Shown one piece after another: positions 6,769-11,524 of a DNA stretch of 11,524 nt (position 1 is its first letter; the number at the start of each line of letters is the position of its first letter). Position numbers and translations under genes: made by a program. This stretch comes from JBBKWG01 sp037968835. GTDB taxonomy: Bacteria > Pseudomonadota > Alphaproteobacteria > Rhodobacterales > Rhodobacteraceae. The notes below the pieces were generated by a model. It was not told the DNA's origin. It did no database searches and saw only the letters and a list, made by a program, of their open reading frames with translations. The stretch lies in assembly GCA_037968835.1 (NCBI GenBank), contig JBBKWG010000173.1, positions 1 to 11,524 on the forward strand. The letters run 5' to 3'.

Positions 6769-7653
6769 TTACATCACGGCCTGTTGGCGCCATGGTGCAA
6801 CGTAGACTTCGATCAACTTTGTGATTTTGATGAAGGACAGGGAAATGATGACCAGCAGCAAGAGCACCGCGTACATCAGTTCAGAATTGAAGGTGTCTGC
6901 GGAACGGGTAATCAGGAAACCCAACCCATTCGAGCCGCCGAATATCTCTGCGATAATCACGGCCACCATACCCCGTCCGATACCCTGTTGGATGCCTGCA
7001 ATGATGAAGGGCAGGGTGTAAGGAAGCACGACATAGGCATAAATGTTGATGCGGCTGGCACCAAAAACCCTGGCCGCAGCGATAAGCGACTTTTCGGTCG
7101 TTTTAACCCCCGCCCAAGCATTGATTATTATCGGAAAGAGCGCTGAAAGCGTCACGATCGTGATTTGCATTTTCACAGTGAAGCCCATGAACAGGATAAA
7201 AAGCGGCACCAGGGCAATCCGCGGAAGCGACGCCATGCCCCAAACATAGGGGCTTAGGATTTTTTCGACATAGCGGTTGCCGCCCATGAGCAATCCGGCG
7301 GGAACACCAATGACTATCGCCAATGTCACGCCGACGCTCAGTGTGCGGAGCGTGTAAAGAAGATGGTCGATGATCTGGCCCGAGATAATGGCATCCGGCG
7401 GAGCCGAGCGTGTAAGGCCCTCCCATAGTGTTGTGAACATTCCGGACGCGGTTGGAAAGAACACTTTGTTTATATATCCGGAACGGGCGAATAGTTCCCA
7501 AAGAATGAAGAAACAGACAAGGTTCAGGACAGTGACGGCGTGCGAACCATACTGTTCCCAAACGCCATTAACTGAAAAACCTGCCTTGCGAATTCTGTCG
7601 GCATCCTCGAACGACTTCGGGCTATTCGGGGTAGTGGTTTCAAAGTCGGCCAT
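6769..7653 (-). CDS. ABC transporter permease, NitT/TauT (BPD_transp_1) family
   Basis: This is the inner-membrane channel subunit of the importer. It has 294 residues from ATG 7653 with about six hydrophobic segments (roughly 39-56, 100-122, 140-158, 162-180, 211-236, 258-279). The EAA loop that docks to the ATPase is AAARVFGASRINIYAYVVLP (192-211), with the invariant Gly at 198. The start is chosen at MADFETTT because GGAGAGG lies just upstream and because its ATG shares one base with the TAA stop of the ATPase gene (TAATG), a classical coupling arrangement. A longer frame to 7704 would overlap the ATPase gene without a ribosome site. The N-terminal 35 residues are charged and presumably cytoplasmic. 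Confidence 0.94.
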   Translation of the reverse strand: MADFETTTPNSPKSFEDADRIRKAGFSVNGVWEQYGSHAVTVLNLVCFFILWELFARSGYINKVFFPTASGMFTTLWEGLTRSAPPDAIISGQIIDHLLYTLRTLSVGVTLAIVIGVPAGLLMGGNRYVEKILSPYVWGMASLPRIALVPLFILFMGFTVKMQITIVTLSALFPIIINAWAGVKTTEKSLIAAARVFGASRINIYAYVVLPYTLPFIIAGIQQGIGRGMVAVIIAEIFGGSNGLGFLITRSADTFNSELMYAVLLLLVIISLSFIKITKLIEVYVAPWRQQAVM

Positions 7654-8516
7654 TATTCCTCTCCATGAGCTCCGGATAGCGCTTCGTCCTTGACGAGATT
7701 CCAAATTCGCTCGCGTAATTCCGCGTATTCAGGCAGCGATTTGACGTCCTTGTCGAACCGCGGTCGCGGCAGTTTCACGTCCAGGATATCCTTGATCCGA
7801 CCGGGTCGGCGGGATATCACGACGATCCGATCACCAAGCGTAATCGCTTCGTCGATGGAATGCGTAATGAAAACAACAGTTTGTGCAGTTTTCGCCACAA
7901 ATCTCTCTAGTTCGCTCTGCATCGCCTCGCGGGTCATCGCATCAATGGCAGCGAAGGGTTCATCAGCTAGTAGGATTTTCGGTTCGGTCACCAATGCACG
8001 TGCAATGCCGACGCGCTGCCTCATGCCGCCGGACAACTCATAAGGATAGGATTTCTCAAAACCCTTCAGATCCACCAGATCCAGGTACCATTCGACCCGT
8101 TCGTCAATCTGCTGTTTTGACAATCCCAGGTTCTGAAACTCGAATGGCATGCGGACATTGGATTCGACCGTCCGCCATGGCATTAGTGCGTAGTCCTGAA
8201 ACACCATCGCTCGGTCCGGACCTGGACCTGCCACCGGCTTTCCATCGACCTCAATCGTTCCCTCCCAAGGCAATACGATGCCAGAGATAGCATTGATGAA
8301 TGTGGTCTTGCCGCAACCCGAGGGGCCAAGCAGGCAGACGAATTCGCCTCTATTGACTGTAAGGGTGATGTCGCGCAGGGCGGTCAGAAGTTTTCGCTCA
8401 CGGTGCAGTTTGTAGCCGACCGTCAAATTCTTCGCCACGATCATGGGCTGCGGTTCGAGAGAAGCTGGAACTTTATTCGTATCGGGCACAGAGTTCGCGC
8501 CTGTGGTAAAATTCAT
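7653..8516 (-). CDS. ABC transporter ATP-binding protein, NitT/TauT family
   Basis: This is the ATPase that powers the importer, 287 residues from ATG 8516. All nucleotide-binding motifs are intact: Walker A GPSGCGKT (64-71), Q-loop at Gln107 in VFQDYALMPW, signature LSGGMRQR (161-168), Walker B ILLADEP (181-187) and switch His219 in ITHSIDEA. The DYALMPWRTVESN wording after the Q-loop is typical of TauB/SsuB/NrtD-type ATPases. A TTG at 8522 is an alternative start two codons earlier. ATG 8516 overlaps, as ATGA, the stop of a short upstream ORF with a perfect ribosome binding site, so its translation may be coupled; its own Shine-Dalgarno is weak. It is the first large gene of the operon. Confidence 0.95.
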   Translation of the reverse strand: MNFTTGANSVPDTNKVPASLEPQPMIVAKNLTVGYKLHRERKLLTALRDITLTVNRGEFVCLLGPSGCGKTTFINAISGIVLPWEGTIEVDGKPVAGPGPDRAMVFQDYALMPWRTVESNVRMPFEFQNLGLSKQQIDERVEWYLDLVDLKGFEKSYPYELSGGMRQRVGIARALVTEPKILLADEPFAAIDAMTREAMQSELERFVAKTAQTVVFITHSIDEAITLGDRIVVISRRPGRIKDILDVKLPRPRFDKDVKSLPEYAELRERIWNLVKDEALSGAHGEE

Positions 8517-8611
8517 GTGCAATCTTGCCCCGAAACATCTTGAGGCTCAGAAATATCAATCCGGCAAATGATTGCGTAGTTTCTTACTTCCTCCTTGTGG
8601 CATTGCTTCAT
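8513..8611 (-). CDS. Putative 32-residue Cys-containing leader ORF
   Basis: A short ORF starts at ATG 8611 and ends in a TGA that overlaps the ATPase start codon as ATGA. A perfect GGAGGT lies 6 bases upstream of the start, the best ribosome site in this gap. The peptide starts MKQCHKEEVRNYAIICRIDI and ends in QDCT, with cysteines at 4, 16 and 31. It has no membrane segment or known domain. It may act as a translational coupling or leader peptide for the ABC operon. No homology could be tested, and the small size means chance cannot be excluded. Confidence 0.45.
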   Translation of the reverse strand: MKQCHKEEVRNYAIICRIDISEPQDVSGQDCT

Positions 8612-8617
8612 CGACAA

Positions 8618-8623
8618 ACCTCC
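8618..8623 (-). promoter_or_regulatory. Ribosome binding site of the leader ORF
   Basis: GGAGGT on the minus strand, 6 bases before ATG 8611. It is the main argument that translation of the ABC operon begins at the short ORF and not at the ATPase ATG, which lacks a comparable site. Confidence 0.6.
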
Positions 8624-8691
8624 GCCTCTGTAACCGTCATCCAAAGTTCCATTGTTCGTTCCGTCAGAGACTGAATCCCTCATGCTTGCTT

Positions 8692-8720
8692 CGGGGCCCG
8701 GTTTAAGTACGTGTGCCCCG
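8692..8720 (-). other. Leader hairpin in ABC operon 5' region
   Basis: A 6-bp perfect GC-rich stem (CGGGGC/GCCCCG) with a 17-base loop, located between the proposed promoter and the leader ORF. Its role is unknown; in RNA it would form a stable hairpin about 70 bases upstream of the ribosome site. Confidence 0.3.
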
Positions 8721-8751
8721 CCAACCAGTAAAATCTGCTCCCCTGGACGAC

Positions 8752-8769
8752 ACAGAGCAAGGGCTCTGT
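8752..8769 (-). other. Short perfect hairpin near the proposed transcript start
   Basis: A 7-bp perfect stem ACAGAGC/GCTCTGT with a 4-base loop. It lies about 13 bases after the inferred transcription start of the ABC operon, so it could be a 5' stabilising hairpin. No U-run follows on the minus strand; on the plus strand only TTT follows, so a terminator is unlikely. Confidence 0.35.
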
Positions 8770-8776
8770 TTCGTGC

Positions 8777-8797
8777 GATTGTATTACAATCATACAA
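8777..8797. promoter_or_regulatory. Probable FadR-subfamily GntR operator (O1)
   Basis: GATTGTATTACAATC (8777-8791) is a perfect inverted repeat with a 3-base centre, and its core TTGTATTACAA fits the FadR-subfamily operator pattern TNGTNNNACNA exactly. A second overlapping repeat, TTGTAT-N7-ATACAA, spans 8779-8797. A GntR gene of the FCD (FadR) type starts at 9058. The site covers the inferred transcription start and touches the -10 of the ABC operon promoter, a position suited to repression. Confidence 0.6.
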
Positions 8798-8816
8798 GCT
8801 TCATTTATGTGCACAA
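8789..8816 (-). promoter_or_regulatory. Candidate sigma-70 promoter of the ABC operon
   Basis: On the minus strand TTGTGC (8816-8811) and TATGAT (8794-8789) are separated by 16 bases. The -10 matches the consensus at five of six positions; the -35 is weak. Transcription would begin near 8782 and give a leader of about 170 bases before the short ORF. The overlap of the -10 with the O1 palindrome is the main support. Confidence 0.45.
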
Positions 8817-8882
8817 AGCATCCATCTGTCAAACTCTCACGTCTCAACGCATCTGGAAGACGCGAAAGCAAAACCCACTTCG

Positions 8883-8900
8883 CTTGAAGTTGTGTTCAAG
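8883..8900. repeat. Inverted repeat CTTGAA-N6-TTCAAG
   Basis: A perfect 6-bp inverted repeat with a 6-base spacer upstream of the GntR gene. It directly abuts the weaker GntR-like site at 8900-8914. It may be another protein-binding site or coincidence. Confidence 0.3.
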
Positions 8901-8914
8901 ATTGTCATACATTC
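8900..8914. promoter_or_regulatory. Imperfect second GntR-like operator (O2)
   Basis: GATTGTCATACATTC repeats the O1 layout with one mismatch in the right half-site; the left half GATTGT is identical. It lies 144 bases before the GntR start codon and overlaps a weak plus-strand promoter candidate (TTGAAG-N18-TACATT), which would fit autoregulation. Confidence 0.4.
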
Positions 8915-9057
8915 TCGGCACCAGATGAATGAGCCGCTTCTGAGCCATTGCGATAGCGGTTCGTCACCCGAAAGGATCGTCCAGCCAATGTTGTTCGTGC
9001 GTAAGCTTCCGACCGAGACGTCAAATTCCGTTTCCGGAGACAACGCTAGTTTAACCG

Positions 9058-9783
9058 ATGGAAAATAGGCTGATTCTGAAACGGATGGCGGCTCCTGTTC
9101 GAGAGCAGGTGCTGGTGATTCTTCGTACTGAAATCATCGAGGGCCGACTTGCACCCGGACAAAGGCTAACGGAACGCGAGCTTACCGAAATGCTGGGCGT
9201 ATCGCGGACAGTGCTGCGCGAAAGCCTTCGACAACTGGAATCAGAGGGTCTTGTAAGTCTGATTCCCAACAAAGGACCGGTCGTTCGGTCACTCACAATA
9301 GAAGAGGCAAGCGAACTCTACCGAATTCGGGAATCCCTTGAAGGGCTTGCGGCGCGCTTGTTCGCAGAGAAGCCGGATCCTCTACAAGTCGCGGGACTTG
9401 AGGATGCCCTTTCCGAAGTTGAGCGCGCATATCAGAGCAGTGAGCCAAACACGATACTTGTAGCCAAGAACGCCTTCTATGATGCCATGCACAAGGGCGC
9501 AGGCAGTGCAACATTGTCAAAGATGTTAGCAACTGTCCTTGCACAGATCTGGCGTTGGCGCGCACTAGGGCTCGCGCATCCTCGGCGCTCGGCCGGTCGG
9601 TCTGCGGAAAGCGTCGCCAAGCTGAAAGATGTCGTGGGCGCGATTAAGTCCGGCGATGGCGACCGTGCCGAGTTGGCTGCGCGCTTGGAAGCTCAACTTG
9701 CTGCCGCCGAGGTACTTCGCATCCTGGAAAATCGCGATGATGGCGATCGCGACGAAGCCCTTGGGCATCGTCGGAATCGTTAG
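9058..9783 (+). CDS. GntR family transcriptional regulator, FCD (FadR) subfamily
   Basis: This is a DNA-binding repressor or activator of 241 residues. The winged helix-turn-helix occupies about 12-78: VREQVLVILRTEIIEGRLAPG, then ERELTEMLGVSRTVLRESLRQL with the recognition helix, and the wing SEGLVSLIPNKGPVV. The all-helical FCD effector domain begins with the usual SLTIEEASELYRIRESLEGLAARL (78-101). Asp142 and His145 could be metal ligands, but the later histidines that complete the metal site in most FCD proteins are replaced (Glu-Ser at the SAESV position, Gln at RLEAQ), so the effector pocket may be metal-free as in E. coli FadR. The C-terminal tail (225-241) is highly charged. The gene is divergent from the ABC operon, with operator-like repeats between, and probably controls it. 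The start has no clear Shine-Dalgarno; Met10 is an alternative. Confidence 0.92.
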   Translation: MENRLILKRMAAPVREQVLVILRTEIIEGRLAPGQRLTERELTEMLGVSRTVLRESLRQLESEGLVSLIPNKGPVVRSLTIEEASELYRIRESLEGLAARLFAEKPDPLQVAGLEDALSEVERAYQSSEPNTILVAKNAFYDAMHKGAGSATLSKMLATVLAQIWRWRALGLAHPRRSAGRSAESVAKLKDVVGAIKSGDGDRAELAARLEAQLAAAEVLRILENRDDGDRDEALGHRRNR

Positions 9784-9817
9784 GGTAATTCTTGCAACGG
9801 AACCCTTGATGAACAGG

Positions 9818-10420
9818 TCAGTCGCTCCGGGTCTGGATCGGGCGGGCGAGACTTGCGGTTAGCCGGTTGGCGGCCGAATGAAAGCGATCCTGGGCGCCGT
9901 GTGATCGCGCCAGGATCATTGCCCCTTCGAGTGTAGAGATAGCGAATTGCGCAACCTCGCGCGCCGGTTCGTCGAAACTGAACTCTCCGTCCCGACGGCC
10001 CTGTTCTAGAACGGCTTCCAGCCAAGTTTCGGCCATCTCAAAGAAATGATCTAGGGCCGACTGCATTTCCTGCGGCAACGTCTCGAATTCGGCGGCAAGC
10101 ATCCCGCAAAGACAGATGTAACGGGCTGCGAGCACGTCGGCGTAGATCTTGACAAAACCCCTGAACCGATCGGCCATCGTGCCACCGGCGGCGTCAATGT
10201 TGCTTAATGACCGCACAAACCGGTTTTCGTAACGTACGATCAGCGAATTGCCGAGATCGGCCTTTGACGGGAAATGATAGTGCAGCCCGGCGTTGGATAT
10301 CTTCAGCGCCTTTCCGATGTCGCCGTAGCTGAACGCGTTAAAACCTCGAGTCTGGACCAGATCCTGCGCTACATCGAGGATCTGTTCGGCTGTGCCGGCT
10401 CTTGCGGTTTTCTGTTTCAA
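9818..10420 (-). CDS. TetR/AcrR family transcriptional regulator
   Basis: This is a one-domain-plus-sensor repressor of 200 residues if started at TTG 10420. The N-terminal helix-turn-helix runs about 10-56: TAEQILDVAQDLVQTRGFNAF, SYGDIGKALKIS and NAGLHYHFPSKADL, a canonical TetR pattern. The C-terminal ligand domain includes YICLCGMLAAEFETLP (101-116), a motif seen in a group of TetR regulators, with a close cysteine pair at 103 and 105. TTG 10420 is preceded by AAGGA with 7 bases spacing and gives the normal family length and N-terminus; an ATG at 10585 in the same frame would add 55 residues that overlap the divergent gene and look non-coding. It converges with the GntR gene (34 bases between stops). 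An operator-like palindrome lies between it and the SnoaL-like gene, so it probably controls that gene pair. The ligand is unknown. Confidence 0.92.
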   Translation of the reverse strand: MKQKTARAGTAEQILDVAQDLVQTRGFNAFSYGDIGKALKISNAGLHYHFPSKADLGNSLIVRYENRFVRSLSNIDAAGGTMADRFRGFVKIYADVLAARYICLCGMLAAEFETLPQEMQSALDHFFEMAETWLEAVLEQGRRDGEFSFDEPAREVAQFAISTLEGAMILARSHGAQDRFHSAANRLTASLARPIQTRSD

Positions 10421-10474
10421 GGCAAAATCCTTCCATTTCGGCCCCAGTCTGGCACGCTTTGAAACAGAGGCCAA

Positions 10475-10502
10475 TTGACTTTTACCTACTAGTAAGTAAG
10501 AT
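10475..10502 (+). promoter_or_regulatory. Candidate promoter for the SnoaL-like and secreted-protein genes
   Basis: TTGACT (10475-10480) and TAAGAT (10497-10502) are separated by 16 bases. The -35 matches consensus at five of six positions, the -10 at four of six. The spacer is filled by the TetR-type palindrome. The start codon of the first gene is about 80 bases further on. Confidence 0.5.
10482..10499. promoter_or_regulatory. Probable TetR operator
   Basis: TTACCTACTAGTAAGTAA is an 18-base near-perfect palindrome with a single mismatched pair (C10486/A10495) around the self-complementary core TACTAGTA. It sits between a TetR gene and a divergent gene pair, inside the -35/-10 spacer of the plus-strand promoter candidate. 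Location and symmetry are typical for TetR-family operators. Confidence 0.6.
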
Positions 10503-10583
10503 GTTTTGATCCGACCGGTGATTCCTCCACACGTCCGTCGAGCGGTTCGGAAATCGGCCTTTGATTTCTCAAAGAGACCCACC

Positions 10584-10940
10584 ATGACTCATAAAGACCT
10601 GACCTTCAGCACGCTTCGCAAGGCAGTTGAGTTGCGGGATTCCGCTGCTATGCAATCCTGCTACGACGACAATGCCGAACTGACGATCATCGACAGCATC
10701 AACACGCCCAGCAAGCCCCGGACAATCAAGGGCAAGAAAGACATCGGCGCGTTTTGGGACGACGTTTGCAGTCGCGATATGAGTCACGAGATCGACTCTG
10801 GCATCGTCGACGGCAAGATGCTGGCCTTCGTAGAACGGTGCCAATACCACGACGGCACCCGCGTAATTTCCTCGAATACCGCCGAACTCGGACCCCATGG
10901 CATCGTGCGCCAGACGGTCGTGCAAGCCTGGGACATCTGA
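10584..10940 (+). CDS. SnoaL/NTF2-like protein
   Basis: This is a small cytoplasmic protein of 118 residues that looks like a SnoaL-like (nuclear transport factor 2 fold) domain. The first helices THKDLTFSTLRKAVELRDSAA are followed by MQSCYDDNAELTIIDS (23-38), the usual start of the alpha-beta barrel. GKKDIGAFWDDVCSRD (50-65) is the typical helix, and a run of strands follows to ERCQYHDGTRVISSNTAEL (84-102) and RQTVVQAWDI at the end. Such proteins are isomerases, hydratase-like enzymes, binding subunits or uncharacterised. ATG 10584 is preceded by a weak AAAGAGA; the upstream in-frame ATG at 10506 adds residues that overlap the promoter region and is unlikely. It is 40 bases before a secreted-protein gene on the same strand, probably under the adjacent TetR repressor. 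Function cannot be assigned. Confidence 0.8.
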   Translation: MTHKDLTFSTLRKAVELRDSAAMQSCYDDNAELTIIDSINTPSKPRTIKGKKDIGAFWDDVCSRDMSHEIDSGIVDGKMLAFVERCQYHDGTRVISSNTAELGPHGIVRQTVVQAWDI

Positions 10941-10980
10941 CGGGCGGACGATTTTTAAACGTCCATTAAGGAGAGTTACC

Positions 10981-11523
10981 ATGAATGCTTCACTGTATTT
11001 CGTGACGGGCGCAGCCGTGGCCGTCACATTGGCGATACCAGCGCTTGCTCAAGACGAGGCCGCGTTGATCGCAAGTGCTGAATCTGCAGCGCCAGCAGCA
11101 GTCTCATCGGCGGCGACGATCTACAACGTCGATGCTGCCGGCGCGATGACAACGTTGCGAGAAGGCAGCAACGGTTGGTGGTGCATGCCCGACGTGCCGG
11201 CGACGCCGGGACCGGATCCGATGTGCGGCGACGCAAACGCCATGGACTGGACCATGGCCTGGATCGGCCAGAGCGAACCGGACAAGAGCAAGGTCGGGTT
11301 CATCTACATGCTTGCCGGCGGGACCGATGCCAGCAACACCGATCCCTTCGCTGCCGAGCCGACCGCAGACAACAACTGGATCACCACCGGACCGCATGTG
11401 ATGATCATGAACGCGGGTGACCTGATGGTGGGCTATCCGACCGATGCCGATCCCGACCCGTCACAACCCTATGTGATGTGGCCGGGGACGCCCTATGCCC
11501 ACCTGATGATCCCGGTTGAATAG
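10981..11523 (+). CDS. Small secreted protein of unknown function
   Basis: I do not recognise this family. The 180-residue product starts with a clear Sec signal peptide: hydrophobic core FVTGAAVAVTLAIP (7-20) and ALA cleavage site at 21-23, before QDEAALIASA. The mature protein is acidic, rich in Ala, Asp, Pro, Met and Trp, with two cysteines (68 in WWCMP and 82 in PMCGD) that could form a disulfide in the periplasm. NNWITTGPHVMIM (131-143) and PYVMWPGTPYAHLMIPVE (163-180) suggest a compact beta-rich fold rather than a repeat or membrane protein. ATG 10981 has AGGAG 9 bases upstream, a strong start; a longer frame from GTG-type codon at 10897 overlaps the previous gene and would bury the signal peptide. 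It probably shares a transcript with the SnoaL-like gene. The stop codon lies one base before the window end. Confidence 0.85.
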   Translation: MNASLYFVTGAAVAVTLAIPALAQDEAALIASAESAAPAAVSSAATIYNVDAAGAMTTLREGSNGWWCMPDVPATPGPDPMCGDANAMDWTMAWIGQSEPDKSKVGFIYMLAGGTDASNTDPFAAEPTADNNWITTGPHVMIMNAGDLMVGYPTDADPDPSQPYVMWPGTPYAHLMIPVE

Positions 11524-11524
11524 G

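Larger units (their letters stand above)
8624..9057. other. Divergent regulatory gap between the ABC operon and GntR
   Basis: No convincing large gene lies here. The gap contains the proposed ABC promoter, the operator-like repeats O1 and O2, two leader hairpins and a separate inverted repeat, listed individually. The stretch after 8770 is visibly richer in A and T than the flanking genes. Open frames crossing it on either strand lack ribosome sites and protein-like composition. Confidence 0.6.

Noticed and set aside
8652..9068. 138-codon plus-strand open frame across the regulatory gap
   Set aside because: It has no ribosome binding site, a low-complexity Ser/Pro/His-rich composition, crosses the operators and hairpins, and overlaps the GntR start.

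Overview
The window looks like an accessory catabolic and detoxification region of an alphaproteobacterium, probably Rhodobacterales-like. The grounds are the moderately high GC, the gene content (NitT/TauT-type ABC importer, TauE/SafE permeases, glutathionyl-hydroquinone reductase, a FadR-type GntR regulator) and frequent GTG/TTG starts. The lineage is inferred from gene style only. No rRNA, tRNA, CRISPR or insertion sequence was seen.

Left arm, plus strand (1-2922): the 3' part of a D-2-hydroxyacid dehydrogenase gene, a TauE/SafE permease that nearly overlaps it, and a tandem OsmC-domain protein. The OsmC frame carries an in-frame ochre stop 16 codons after a well-placed start and Shine-Dalgarno, so the gene appears broken there or re-initiates at GTG 1828. 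These three genes are tightly spaced and read as one operon.

Middle, minus strand (8611 down to 2946): reading in the direction of transcription there is a putative 32-residue leader ORF, an ABC ATPase, an ABC permease and a twin-arginine-type periplasmic binding protein. A hairpin follows, then a glutathionyl-hydroquinone reductase, a second glutathione S-transferase and a second TauE/SafE permease. This suggests import of an organic anion (sulfonate or aromatic acid type), glutathione-dependent processing, and export of an anionic product such as sulfite. The actual substrate cannot be read from the sequence.

Regulation: the 541-base gap between the ATPase gene and the plus-strand GntR gene (9058-9783) holds a perfect match to the FadR-subfamily operator pattern TNGTNNNACNA. 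It overlaps a plausible -10 box for the ABC operon, and a weaker copy lies nearer the GntR gene. The simplest model is GntR control of the importer operon and of itself.

Right arm (9818-11523): a TetR-family repressor on the minus strand, divergent from a SnoaL/NTF2-like gene and a gene for a small secreted protein of unknown function. The gap between them carries an 18-base near-palindrome lying exactly in the -35/-10 spacer of a plausible plus-strand promoter, which suggests a self-contained TetR-controlled two-gene operon.
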